A DNA stretch of 64,000 bases from Kaistella haifensis DSM 19056 (GTDB lineage Bacteria > Bacteroidota > Bacteroidia > Flavobacteriales > Weeksellaceae), in assembly GCF_000735695.2 (NCBI RefSeq), contig NZ_JASZ02000005.1:1-64000 (forward strand), given 5' to 3'. The position numbers were made by a program, and so were the translations under genes. The notes under the pieces are model-generated. The model was not told the origin of the DNA, made no database searches, and saw only the letters and a program-made list of their open reading frames with translations. Of this stretch, positions 1 through 6,937 are shown in pieces. Numbering within the stretch: position 1 is the stretch's first letter; every line of letters begins with the position of its first letter.

Positions 1-322
1 AAGCTGTTGATTTTCTCATGAGAACTTTGGCATATTTCTTAAGTCCTGTGAAGATTATTCTTGCTGATGGAGGTTACAGAGGAGAAATCATAGAACAGGT
101 GAAAAATAAGTTTGCTTATCTAATCAATGTGGTGATGAGAAATGATGAAAAGAAAACAGATTTTAAGCCCTTTTCTAAAAGATGGATTATTGAACGGACA
201 TTTTCCTGGTTTGATAACGACAGGAGATTATGCAGGAATTACGAATTACTAATGGAAAATTCTGAAAATATGGTAAAATTATCCGCTATAAAAAATTTAT
301 TGAATAAAATTTAAACAGGCTC
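1..322 (+). mobile_element. 3' end of an IS5-family insertion sequence
   Basis: The window opens inside an insertion sequence. The transposase frame runs from the edge to a stop at 312-314, followed at once by TTTAAACAGGCTC (311-322 and flank), which resembles the terminal inverted repeat of IS5-family elements that start GAGCCTGTTTAAA. The element probably ends near 322. The left end lies outside the window, so it cannot be said whether the copy is complete or what its target duplication is. Confidence 0.65.
3..314 (+). CDS. IS5-family DDE transposase, C-terminal part
   Basis: This is the C-terminal part of a DDE transposase; the frame is open to the first base of the window, so the N-terminus is cut by the window edge. 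The motif LADGGYRGE carries the second catalytic Asp, and IERTFSWFDNDRRLCRNYE carries the catalytic Glu in the context Y-x-E-R-T-F-x-W-x(5)-RRL-x(3)-YE that is typical of the IS5/IS427 group. It catalyses cut-and-paste transposition in the family. There is no frameshift or stop in the visible part, so nothing shows that it is inactive. An in-frame ATG at 18 is not a likely start because it lies in the middle of the conserved domain. Confidence 0.75.
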   Translation, partial: AVDFLMRTLAYFLSPVKIILADGGYRGEIIEQVKNKFAYLINVVMRNDEKKTDFKPFSKRWIIERTFSWFDNDRRLCRNYELLMENSENMVKLSAIKNLLNKI

Positions 323-392
323 TAAAGGTTTCGCGTTTTTTTATTAATTTTAACAGTACTAATTGCGTTTGCTATTAATCAAAATCTAACAT

Positions 393-443
393 AAAAAAGG
401 GTTATTTCACCCTACCTCAAAACTTTGTATTTTCCTACATTTG
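393..443 (+). promoter_or_regulatory. Site A: GGGT-dyad regulator site and -7 box before the YflT-like gene
   Basis: An A6 tract (393-398) is followed by the 14-mer GGGTTATTTCACCC (399-412), an inverted repeat GGGT-N6-ACCC. After exactly 23 bp comes TACATTTG (436-443), a full match to the Bacteroidota -7 consensus TAnnTTTG. The same layout recurs at six other places in the window. A -33 element is not obvious, which fits an activator-dependent promoter. The site is seen; its role is inferred. Confidence 0.6.
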
Positions 444-480
444 CCAGAGGAAAAATTTTTAACAATAAAAATAAATTACA

Positions 481-921
481 ATGAAAACAACAATTGTAGG
501 TTTATTTTCGAATTGTGAACAAGCTCTGAGCGCAGCAAATATTTTGAAGAATACTGGATTTAAAATTATTAAACTAAGCTGTAAAGACTTTTCCGCAAAA
601 AGAAAAAACCATTTTCAAAGATATTTAGATTCCCTCATAAATATTATCGGTTTTGAACGAAAAATGTTAATTGAAAACTACTCTGAAAACCTTGTTGCAG
701 GGATTTCTACTAATAATATCACAAAAATAGAAAACGCAACTGCTATCTTAAAAAATGCGGGTGCAATCAAAGTTTTTTCATTCGAAAACATGTCTAAAAG
801 CGAAACAAAATCCAGGGAATTTATTAGGAAATTGATTGGTCTTCATGCCAAATCCGAAATTCCAAGAATACCTACTATCAAACATCATCATTCTAATGAA
901 GGAATTTCAATGTTAACATAG
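481..921 (+). CDS. YflT/general stress 17M-like small protein
   Basis: A 146-residue protein with no signal peptide. The start MKTTIVGLFSNCEQALSAANI resembles the N-terminus of the heat-induced stress protein YflT domain (general stress protein 17M), in which a beta strand is followed by a helix that pairs sequence positions for a ferredoxin-like fold. The half near residues 60-100 looks like a second strand-helix unit (NLVAGISTNN, ATAILKNAGAIKVFSF). The C-terminus is polar and ends in a His-rich stretch (IKHHH). It stands alone between the IS end and a bidirectional terminator at 942-976. Its promoter carries the GGGT-dyad site shared with the curli genes, so it may belong to the same stress or community-behaviour regulon. 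The family match is tentative and the biochemical function is unknown. Confidence 0.55.
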   Translation: MKTTIVGLFSNCEQALSAANILKNTGFKIIKLSCKDFSAKRKNHFQRYLDSLINIIGFERKMLIENYSENLVAGISTNNITKIENATAILKNAGAIKVFSFENMSKSETKSREFIRKLIGLHAKSEIPRIPTIKHHHSNEGISMLT

Positions 922-941
922 TTCTAATAACAAGTTTTTAC

Positions 942-976
942 AAAAAAGCCGTCTCAACATTTGAGGCGGCTTTTAT
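942..976. terminator. Bidirectional terminator between the YflT-like gene and gpmI
   Basis: AAAAAAGCCGTCTCAA-catt-TTGAGGCGGCTTTT forms a GC-rich hairpin flanked by A and T runs on both sides, serving both convergent genes. Confidence 0.8.
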
Positions 977-1003
977 TTAACAATAATTTTTACAGAATCT
1001 GAT

Positions 1004-2533
1004 TTAGCTCACCAAAACATCTCCTGTCATGATTTCCGGGATTTCTAGACCCATCACTTTCAATATTGAAGGAGCAATATCTGCTAATTTACCAGATTTT
1101 AAATTCCAATTTCTATCTTTATCCATCACGATCAATGGAACCAAATTGGTAGTATGCTGCGTATTAGGGCTTCCATCCGGATTTTTCATCACATCCGAAT
1201 TACCGTGATCCGCAAGAATGAATACCGCATAACCATGTTCATAAGCCGCAGTTGCTACTTTTTCGATACATTTATCTACGGTTTCTGCAGCTTTTACTGC
1301 CGCTTCAAAAACTCCGGTATGTCCGACCATATCGGTGTTGGCGAAATTTAAACAAATAAAATCTGCCGTTTCGTTTTCAATTTCTGGTAGTATTTTTTCG
1401 GTGATATCGTAGGCGGACATTTCTGGTTTGAAATCGTAGGTTGGTACATCTTTCGGACTTGGGCAAAGCAATCTTCTTTCTCCCAAAAACTCATCTTCAC
1501 GACCACCTGAAAAGAAAAAGGTTACGTGAGGATATTTTTCAGTTTCGGCAACTCTGATTTGAGTTTTTCCATTTCTTTCAAGAATCTCTCCCAATGTTCC
1601 TTCCAAAACGTTTTCATCGAAAACCACTTTCACATTTTTGAAATCTTTATCATAATTGGTCATCGTCACATAATAAAGATTGAGGTGATGCATGCCAAAA
1701 TCCGGGAAATCCTGCTGTGAAAGCACTTGCGTGATTTCTCTTCCACGATCTGTACGGAAATTAAAACAGAAAACTACGTCTTCCTCATCAATTGTTGCTA
1801 CCGGAAGATGCCCATCTTTAAGACATACAATAGGCTTTAAAAATTCATCGGAAATACCTTCTGCATAAAACTTTTCTATTAATGAAATAACATCAGTGGT
1901 TTCGATTCCTATGCCGTTTACCATTACATCGTAGGCCAACTTCACTCTTTCCCATCTTTTATCGCGGTCCATCGCATAGTAACGACCTATTACACTTGCT
2001 AATTTCCCAGTCGTTTGTTGCATGTGCTGGAGTAAATCTGCGATAAATTCTTTCCCGGAATGCGGATCACAATCGCGACCATCTGTAAAAGCGTGTACAT
2101 AAACATTATCATTTAAGCCATACTCGTGTGCTGCAGTAAGCAAACCTTTCAAATGGTTGATATGGGAATGCACTCCTCCATCCGAAACCAATCCTATGAA
2201 ATGAACTTTTTTATTGTTTTTCGCGGCGTACTCAAATGCTTGTGTTATAGTATTTTCTTTGCCTAAAGTTGCATTTTCCACAGCCATATTGAGTTTTACC
2301 AAATTTTGATAAACCACTCTACCTGCACCGAGATTCATGTGCCCAACTTCTGAATTCCCCATCTGCCCGAAAGGCAATCCTACTGCAGTTCCACTCGCTT
2401 CCAACGTGGTATTCGGAAATTTTTGATAACAAGAATCTATAAATGGCGTGTTTGCCTGCGCAATGGCAGAAACTTCCGGATCGAGGCCAATTCCCCATCC
2501 GTCAAGTATCGCTAAAAGGGCTTTTTTTGACAT
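1004..2533 (-). CDS. gpmI: 2,3-bisphosphoglycerate-independent phosphoglycerate mutase
   Basis: Cofactor-independent phosphoglycerate mutase; it interconverts 3- and 2-phosphoglycerate in cytosolic glycolysis and gluconeogenesis. At 509 residues it has the usual family length. Visible motifs are the N-terminal metal ligand Asp11 in LDGWG, the nucleophile Ser61 in MGNSEVGHMN, DGRDCDP and GRYYAMDRDKRW in the phosphatase-insert region, FRTDRGRE, and the second metal site DHGNSD followed by TQHTTNLVP. It is transcribed alone from a TAAATTTG box at 2556-2563, with a shared terminator behind it. Nothing unusual. Confidence 0.97.
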   Translation of the reverse strand: MSKKALLAILDGWGIGLDPEVSAIAQANTPFIDSCYQKFPNTTLEASGTAVGLPFGQMGNSEVGHMNLGAGRVVYQNLVKLNMAVENATLGKENTITQAFEYAAKNNKKVHFIGLVSDGGVHSHINHLKGLLTAAHEYGLNDNVYVHAFTDGRDCDPHSGKEFIADLLQHMQQTTGKLASVIGRYYAMDRDKRWERVKLAYDVMVNGIGIETTDVISLIEKFYAEGISDEFLKPIVCLKDGHLPVATIDEEDVVFCFNFRTDRGREITQVLSQQDFPDFGMHHLNLYYVTMTNYDKDFKNVKVVFDENVLEGTLGEILERNGKTQIRVAETEKYPHVTFFFSGGREDEFLGERRLLCPSPKDVPTYDFKPEMSAYDITEKILPEIENETADFICLNFANTDMVGHTGVFEAAVKAAETVDKCIEKVATAAYEHGYAVFILADHGNSDVMKNPDGSPNTQHTTNLVPLIVMDKDRNWNLKSGKLADIAPSILKVMGLEIPEIMTGDVLVS

Positions 2534-2555
2534 TTCTTTTTATTTTTAATGAGTA

Positions 2556-2563
2556 CAAATTTA
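2556..2563 (-). promoter_or_regulatory. -7 box of gpmI
   Basis: On the minus strand TAAATTTG matches TAnnTTTG, 23 bp upstream of the gpmI ATG. No convincing -33 element seen. Confidence 0.55.
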
Positions 2564-2612
2564 GTAAATTTTGACCAATAATGCTTTTAATTGACATTTT
2601 CTTTTGACTTAA

Positions 2613-3131
2613 TCAGCGAAGCAATTTTTCGAATGCTTTTCTTGCAGAACCCCTGAAATAAACTTCTCCGCAATAGGTGTAATTCAGTTTCTCTAGAATT
2701 TTAAGCATCGCAAGATTATCGAAATTGGTATCTAATTTTATACTGAAGACTTGTTGCTGTTTGGCAAAATTTTCAATTTCCAAGAATAATTTTGAGGCAA
2801 TTCCTTTTCCTAGAAACCCATCTGAAACGGCTACTCGATGTATCACCAAAAAATCATTTTCACTCAGCCATTTTCCGTCAATGTTTTCATAAGCAGGTTC
2901 ATTATTAAAAATTAATGCTGAATAAGCTGCAGTTTCACCATCGATTTCAAAAATATAACCAAAACCGTTTTCTATATCTTCACGAATAGTATCGGGATTG
3001 GGATATCCATCTTGCCACTGCGAACTGCCATCGTTCTTTCTTCTTAAAATTGCTTGTTGTACTATTTCCCAAATCACTGCTTGATCAGCTGGGGTTGCTT
3101 TTCTTAGAATAAAGTTTTCTTGTGATTGCAT
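2613..3131 (-). CDS. GNAT-family N-acetyltransferase
   Basis: A 172-residue acetyl-CoA-dependent acyltransferase of the GNAT superfamily. The N-terminal strand and helix (ILRKATPADQAVIWEIV) and the acetyl-CoA-binding motif A (HRVAVSDGFLGKGIASKLFLEIENFA, with the G-x-G-K-G-I-A loop) around residues 95-125 are clear, followed by LDTNFDNLAMLKILEKLNY as motif B. Substrate unknown; the best guess is a free amino group on a small molecule or protein N-terminus. It is expressed from its own -7 box at 3150-3157 and lies downstream of gpmI's divergent neighbours, so no operon context informs its role. Confidence 0.85.
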   Translation of the reverse strand: MQSQENFILRKATPADQAVIWEIVQQAILRRKNDGSSQWQDGYPNPDTIREDIENGFGYIFEIDGETAAYSALIFNNEPAYENIDGKWLSENDFLVIHRVAVSDGFLGKGIASKLFLEIENFAKQQQVFSIKLDTNFDNLAMLKILEKLNYTYCGEVYFRGSARKAFEKLLR

Positions 3132-3149
3132 TTTCGATTTTTAATATTG

Positions 3150-3157
3150 CAAATTTA
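3150..3157 (-). promoter_or_regulatory. -7 box of the GNAT gene
   Basis: Minus-strand TAAATTTG, a full TAnnTTTG match, 18 bp before the ATG. It shows that the GNAT gene does not depend on the small-RNA promoter farther upstream. Confidence 0.5.
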
Positions 3158-3202
3158 TCGATGATTATCTCGAAATCGCACAAAATACAGCATTAATAAA
3201 TA

Positions 3203-3282
3203 AAAAAAGAGACTGCCCCAAAGGACAGCCTCTCCAATTGCTTTAAAAAAAAATAAATATAAAGAAAGAATTGCTTCTTTTG
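3203..3282 (-). ncRNA. Candidate small RNA 2 (about 80 nt) of the curli-linked regulon
   Basis: On the minus strand a complete small transcription unit is visible: the GGGT-dyad site (3320-3333), 23 bp, the -7 box TAATTTTG (3289-3296), then about 80 nt ending in an intrinsic terminator. The terminator stem pairs GAGGCTGTCC with GGGCAGTCTC (two G-U pairs), followed by seven U. The body holds two copies of AAGCAATT and a long U tract, no start codon with a useful frame. It ends before the GNAT gene's own -7 box, so it is not a leader of that gene. The start point is estimated from the -7 box; expression is inferred. No known RNA family was recognised. Confidence 0.5.
3204..3236 (-). terminator. 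Terminator of candidate small RNA 2
   Basis: Minus strand: GAGGCTGTCC-TTTG-GGGCAGTCTC followed by TTTTTTT. Ten-base stem with two G-U pairs, tight loop, U tract on the minus side only. Confidence 0.7.
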
Positions 3283-3288
3283 TAGCTT

Positions 3289-3340
3289 CAAAATTAAACT
3301 AAAATTTTCGATCGGAAATCCGTGAAAACACCCTTTTTTT
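3289..3340 (-). promoter_or_regulatory. Site B: GGGT-dyad site and -7 box of small RNA 2
   Basis: Read on the minus strand: A7, then GGGTGTTTTCACGG (3333-3320), 23 bp, then TAATTTTG (3296-3289). Core, A tract, -7 box and spacing all match site C, which lies 129 bp upstream on the same strand. Confidence 0.65.
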
Positions 3341-3343
3341 GCT

Positions 3344-3376
3344 TAAAAAAACCGGTTTTAGAAACCGGTCTTCTTT
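3344..3376. terminator. Terminator of candidate small RNA 1
   Basis: Perfect hairpin ACCGGTTT-tag-AAACCGGT at 3351-3369. On the minus strand it is followed by TTTTTT (3345-3350); on the plus strand by CTTCTTTTT, so it may work in both directions. Confidence 0.75.
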
Positions 3377-3411
3377 TTAACATCTGTGTTTGTGTGTTTT
3401 TCTGTAATTCA
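3344..3411 (-). ncRNA. Candidate small RNA 1 (about 68 nt) of the curli-linked regulon
   Basis: The second minus-strand small unit starts directly behind the NarL-type regulator gene: a perfect dyad (3449-3462), 23 bp, the -7 box TAATTTTG (3418-3425), then about 68 nt ending in a terminator with a perfect 8-bp stem ACCGGTTT/AAACCGGT and a U6 tract. The body is A/C-rich and looks unstructured (ACAGAAAAACACACAAACAC), the kind of stretch that could pair with mRNAs. A single ATG near the 3' end opens a frame that runs through the terminator, so a peptide is unlikely. It ends a few bases before site B, so the two units are stacked head to tail. Expression is inferred. Confidence 0.5.
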
Positions 3412-3417
3412 GTGAGA

Positions 3418-3468
3418 CAAAATTACAACAACAAAGTTTACAAAGTAAGGGTGAAAACACCCTTTTTT
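3418..3468 (-). promoter_or_regulatory. Site C: perfect GGGTG-TTTT-CACCC dyad and -7 box of small RNA 1
   Basis: The minus strand shows AAAAAAGGGTGTTTTCACCC (3468-3449), a perfect 5+4+5 inverted repeat and the best copy of the motif, then 23 bp, then TAATTTTG (3425-3418). The A tract overlaps the last codons of the upstream response-regulator gene, whose stop is at 3467-3469. Confidence 0.7.
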
Positions 3469-4111
3469 ACATTAAGTTGTGTTTTATCGCAAACAATACG
3501 ATTCCTACTCTGGTTTTTACATTTAACTTTAGGAAAACAGAATCCCTATAACCATCTATTGTCCTGTGACTTACACACATTTGTTCACTAATTTCTTTGT
3601 AAGTAAGTTCAGAGCAGGCCATTCGAATAAATTCTAGTTCCCTGTCTTTTAATCTTTCATCCATTTCATGAAGGAATTTTTCTTCAGTTTTAATTTTTAA
3701 TAGGCTTTGGGTAAGCAAATCGGTATAGAAAATTCCTTTTTCATGTACGATATTGATGGCATTAAATAGGATTTCAGGAGACATATCTTTCAGCAAATAA
3801 CCTTTGGCTCCGGCTTTTAGCATTCTGATTATCGTAGTTTCATTGTCTTCCATCGTGAGGGCAATTACTTTTAGATTTGGAAATTCCTTGGTAAGTTGCA
3901 TCGTAGTTTCGATTCCGTTTTTTACGGGCATATTGATGTCCATTAGCACCACTTCGGGATGTCTTTTATGGTTTCTCAATTCTTCCAAAAACTCTTGCCC
4001 GTTGAAACAATTCATAATGACCTGAAAATTTGGATTGAAGGAAATCATATTTTCCAAAGCTTTGGAAACTAACTTATGATCATCCACAATGGCAATTTTT
4101 ATTTTATCCAT
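3467..4111 (-). CDS. NarL/LuxR-family response regulator
   Basis: A 214-residue two-component response regulator. Residues 1-125 form a canonical receiver: acidic pair Asp10-Asp11 in IVDDH, phospho-acceptor Asp58 in LMDINMP, the switch Thr in ALTMED and the conserved Lys in GYLLKDMS. Residues 150-214 form a GerE/LuxR helix-turn-helix (LKDRELEFIRMACSELTYKEISEQ...RTIDGYR). It is the last gene of the 6097-3467 operon, 5 bp behind the kinase that probably phosphorylates it. LuxR-type regulators bind dyads as dimers, and dyads of one type stand before this operon and immediately after this gene, so it is the first candidate for the protein that reads the GGGT-dyad sites. That link is inference. 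Confidence 0.92.
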   Translation of the reverse strand: MDKIKIAIVDDHKLVSKALENMISFNPNFQVIMNCFNGQEFLEELRNHKRHPEVVLMDINMPVKNGIETTMQLTKEFPNLKVIALTMEDNETTIIRMLKAGAKGYLLKDMSPEILFNAINIVHEKGIFYTDLLTQSLLKIKTEEKFLHEMDERLKDRELEFIRMACSELTYKEISEQMCVSHRTIDGYRDSVFLKLNVKTRVGIVLFAIKHNLM

Positions 4112-4116
4112 AAGAA

Positions 4117-4887
4117 TTATTTTTTATAAGAAACACATACTTTTGTACCGATATTTTCTAAAGAATTGATCAACAATTCAGCATTGATGAGTTTTGCCCG
4201 GCTTCCCATATTTTTAATTCCGCTTCCGTCGTTTTCTAAAGCAGAATTAAATCCTACTCCATTATCATTGATTTCAATGTTAAGATTTTCCGGAGAATCT
4301 ATTACCAACAATTGCAAATCTTTTGATTGGGAGTGCTTAATTACGTTATTGATACATTCCTGTACGATTCTAAACAAAATGAGCGCATGATTGGAGTTTA
4401 TTTTCAATTCCTGATTATTGTTTTGATAATCGACATTCAATAAATCTAGCCTTTTGATCCTAAAAATTTCCCGCTCGAGCGACTCGATAAAGCCAAATTG
4501 TTTGACCTGTTTGGTGATGAAAACTTTCGAAAGATTCCTGATATCCTGAATACATTCTCCCAAAAGCAAATTTATTTCTTCCGCGATTTCAACTCGGACC
4601 TTATCATCTGAAAATGAAATTTTATTGGTCATCAACCGTGCGACTGATAGTTTTTGCCCTAGATCATCATGCAGCTCTTGACCGATATAATTTAGCGTTT
4701 GTTCCTGGATTTCAACTTGAGATTTGGCCAATTCGTGTTCAAAAATCGCTTCTTTGCGTTGTTGGCTAAGCAGGAGTTGAGATTTTTTTTTCACGAAAAT
4801 GCCGTAAATCGCCACCATCATCAATACTACGAACAAAATGATAATGGTAGAAAAAATAATTAAAATATCAACTTCATTTGTTTTCAA
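4117..4887 (-). CDS. HisKA_3-type sensor histidine kinase with one membrane helix
   Basis: A 256-residue kinase with one N-terminal membrane helix (residues 8-31) and no extracytoplasmic domain. A helical linker leads to the HisKA_3 dimerisation box GQELHDDLGQKLSVARL with phospho-accepting His73, followed by a HATPase_c domain with the N box (QECINNVIKHS), G1 (INDNGVGFN) and G2 (GSGIKNMGSRA). This subfamily usually pairs with NarL-type regulators, here the next gene. It starts within the stop of the upstream membrane protein (4-bp overlap), so translation is probably coupled. Lacking a sensor domain, it most likely takes its signal from the neighbouring multi-pass protein, from the lipoprotein, or from both (inference). 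Confidence 0.9.
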   Translation of the reverse strand: MKTNEVDILIIFSTIIILFVVLMMVAIYGIFVKKKSQLLLSQQRKEAIFEHELAKSQVEIQEQTLNYIGQELHDDLGQKLSVARLMTNKISFSDDKVRVEIAEEINLLLGECIQDIRNLSKVFITKQVKQFGFIESLEREIFRIKRLDLLNVDYQNNNQELKINSNHALILFRIVQECINNVIKHSQSKDLQLLVIDSPENLNIEINDNGVGFNSALENDGSGIKNMGSRAKLINAELLINSLENIGTKVCVSYKK

Positions 4888-5561
4888 TGATTATCTTCAT
4901 TTAGGTTTGTTTTTTTACTAAAAAAAATCCCGACAAGCATGATCGTGTAACCAGTAAAGTTAACAGTATAAAGTAAAATTAAGAAAATATTTCGTGAAAT
5001 TGATAATTCCATGGCATTTTTGCTAATAATCATCAACGGAAGCATACCAACATATAAAACTACGAGGCTAATTGCGATCCAAAACGGATAATAATCCATG
5101 ATATTAAGGACTTTCTCGGAGTTGAAGGTCTCAAAGAAAAACAAAGCAACACTCGCTAGTAACAAAAAAATCGTTACAAAATAAGTTGGATACGGCAGAT
5201 AAATGAAAAAATCTTCGATAAAGATGAGAGAAAATATAATATTTAAAATATCTAAACCGATAATTCCCAGTTGTATTGTTTTTAACCTTTTGTTTTCCAA
5301 CGTTTTATAAAAATAAACAAATACCGAAAGAAAAAATAAAATAATGACGCCTACAACGTTGATTCTATTGACTCTGAAGCTATCACCATACAAAATAGTT
5401 CCGAGTAAAGACAAAGACTCGGAGAGAAAAACGAACAACATCGCGATAATAAAATAATGAATTTGGCTTCCTAATTTTTTCCTTTTAATCACCATAAATA
5501 AGATGATTAGAAAATAAATAAAAATCAAAATACTAGAAAGCAATATTCTATTAATTTCCAT
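4884..5561 (-). CDS. Multi-pass membrane protein, likely sensor partner of the kinase
   Basis: A 225-residue protein made almost entirely of hydrophobic segments, about seven (roughly residues 7-25, 36-54, 68-87, 97-115, 125-146, 156-178, 188-212), with short loops and a charged C-terminus (KKTNLNEDNH). No family was recognised. The layout resembles the seven-helix module that is fused to kinases in 7TM sensor proteins, but here it is a separate gene translationally coupled to a kinase that has no sensor domain. It lies 11 bp behind the lipoprotein gene. A signal-perception role is inferred from this context only. Confidence 0.6.
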   Translation of the reverse strand: MEINRILLSSILIFIYFLIILFMVIKRKKLGSQIHYFIIAMLFVFLSESLSLLGTILYGDSFRVNRINVVGVIILFFLSVFVYFYKTLENKRLKTIQLGIIGLDILNIIFSLIFIEDFFIYLPYPTYFVTIFLLLASVALFFFETFNSEKVLNIMDYYPFWIAISLVVLYVGMLPLMIISKNAMELSISRNIFLILLYTVNFTGYTIMLVGIFFSKKTNLNEDNH

Positions 5562-5572
5562 AATTTACTCAA

Positions 5573-6097
5573 TTAATACGGCGGATGTGTCAATGAGAGA
5601 TCCATTCCTGGAATCCCGTTGATTTCCTGGCCTCTAGCTACCAAATCTTGTGTCTTTTTTTCTCTCTGTTCCGGAAGATCTCCACCAACCTGAAGGCCTG
5701 TTGGAACGAGATAAACCGCTTGATAGCCAGCATATTTAGGATTTAATCTCGGATCAAATTTCCCATTTATAGGGTATTGTCCCATTTTTATTTTCATTCC
5801 TAAAACTTTATGATTTTTCAGCGCCGCTTCTTTTTTTACAAAAGCAATATAGCCTTCTAAATCCTCAATAGAATACCAATATTCCCGAGAATCTTTGCTT
5901 CCATCTCCGCGTGCAGAATTGATAATCAAGTAATTATTTGAAGCATAAGTATTATCGAGTTCGGTCATTAATTTTTTATCAATCAATTTCTCTTTGAAAT
6001 TTTCGTTCATCAGGTTGGGTTTTTCACCACAAGAAATCGTCAAAAAAATTGCACACAATAAAATTGCAGGCACGGAGGTAGGTAATTTTAATTTCAT
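5573..6097 (-). CDS. Lipoprotein of unknown function, first gene of the signalling operon
   Basis: A 174-residue protein with a type II signal peptide: a hydrophobic stretch ends in the lipobox LTISC with Cys23. The mature part is hydrophilic and has no recognised domain; it contains YWYSIEDLEGYIAFVKKEA and a conserved-looking GMKIKMGQYPINGKFDPRLNPKYAGYQ region and ends in a Pro/His-rich tail (LSLTHPPY). The gene is first in the operon with the membrane protein, kinase and regulator, and it stands 10-15 nt behind a promoter with GGGT-dyad site D. A role as an envelope-side signal input is an inference from position. Confidence 0.6.
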   Translation of the reverse strand: MKLKLPTSVPAILLCAIFLTISCGEKPNLMNENFKEKLIDKKLMTELDNTYASNNYLIINSARGDGSKDSREYWYSIEDLEGYIAFVKKEAALKNHKVLGMKIKMGQYPINGKFDPRLNPKYAGYQAVYLVPTGLQVGGDLPEQREKKTQDLVARGQEINGIPGMDLSLTHPPY

Positions 6098-6114
6098 GGT
6101 TTTTAATATTTAAT

Positions 6115-6164
6115 CAAAATTACTTTATATTTGGAAACAATTTCAGGTGAAAACACCCTTTTTT
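6115..6164 (-). promoter_or_regulatory. Site D: GGGT-dyad site and -7 box of the signalling operon
   Basis: Read on the minus strand: A6, GGGTGTTTTCACCT (6158-6145), 22 bp, TAATTTTG (6122-6115). The ATG of the first operon gene is at 6097, so the leader is very short. Presence of the site in front of the regulator's own operon suggests autoregulation. Confidence 0.65.
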
Positions 6165-6189
6165 ATACAAATTTTCATTTTTTTTTCAA

Positions 6190-6858
6190 ATGTCTTTAGA
6201 TAATATTTCAAGCAATTACCAAAAAACAATTAATGATTTACCCCAAAATGTGCAACTCGTAGCTGTATCGAAAACCCATCCGATAGAACATATACAGCAT
6301 GTGTACAATTTGGGGCAACGTATTTTTGGTGAAAATAAAGTTCAGGAACTCGCAGAAAAATATCCACAACTTCCCAAAGATATTCAATGGCATCTCATTG
6401 GCCATCTGCAAACCAATAAAGTAAAATATATTGCTGAATTTATCGACACTATTCAGAGTGTAGATTCCGAAAAACTTTTAGAAGAAATCGATAGACAAGC
6501 CGCAAAATTTCAAAGAAAAATAAAAGTTTTGTTGCAAGTGAAAATCGCCGAAGAAGAAACCAAATTCGGGCTTGAAATTCATGAAGCCAAAGAAATCTTC
6601 CAAGATGATCTCAACGGAAAATACCCCAATATCGAAATTACGGGTTTGATGGGAATGGCAACTTTCACGGATGACAATAACCAAGTCACCAAAGAATTTA
6701 CCCTACTCAAGCAGATTTTCGATAAGCTTTCGCTACTCAAAAAACTCGACACGCTTTCCATGGGAATGAGCGGTGATTACAAAGAAGCAATAGCTTGTGG
6801 AGCCAATTCCGTGAGGATTGGTTCGGCTATTTTCGGTAGCAGACAATATGGCGTATAA
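6190..6858 (+). CDS. YggS/PLPBP-family PLP homeostasis protein
   Basis: A 222-residue pyridoxal-phosphate-binding protein of the YggS family, a fold-III alanine-racemase-like barrel without the racemase C-terminal domain. The PLP lysine is Lys28 in VAVSKTHP. Other marks are FGENKVQELAEK, WHLIGHLQTNK, TGLMGMATF and the phosphate-binding end MGMSGDYKEAI...NSVRIGSAIFG. The family buffers PLP and affects amino-acid and keto-acid balance; it has no known enzymatic reaction. It is divergent from the signalling operon; the region between holds site D, whose A tract lies on this side. No own -7 box was identified with confidence. Confidence 0.93.
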   Translation: MSLDNISSNYQKTINDLPQNVQLVAVSKTHPIEHIQHVYNLGQRIFGENKVQELAEKYPQLPKDIQWHLIGHLQTNKVKYIAEFIDTIQSVDSEKLLEEIDRQAAKFQRKIKVLLQVKIAEEETKFGLEIHEAKEIFQDDLNGKYPNIEITGLMGMATFTDDNNQVTKEFTLLKQIFDKLSLLKKLDTLSMGMSGDYKEAIACGANSVRIGSAIFGSRQYGV

Positions 6859-6937
6859 GCTTATTTAGGTATGATTATTGCTGAATGATCTGCAAATTTT
6901 AAACTGAATTTTTATTAAATCCATAAATTTCTAATTA

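Noticed and set aside
3322-3591. 89-codon plus-strand frame over the small-RNA region
   Set aside because: It crosses two terminators, two regulator sites and the 3' end of the response-regulator gene; codon use looks non-coding.
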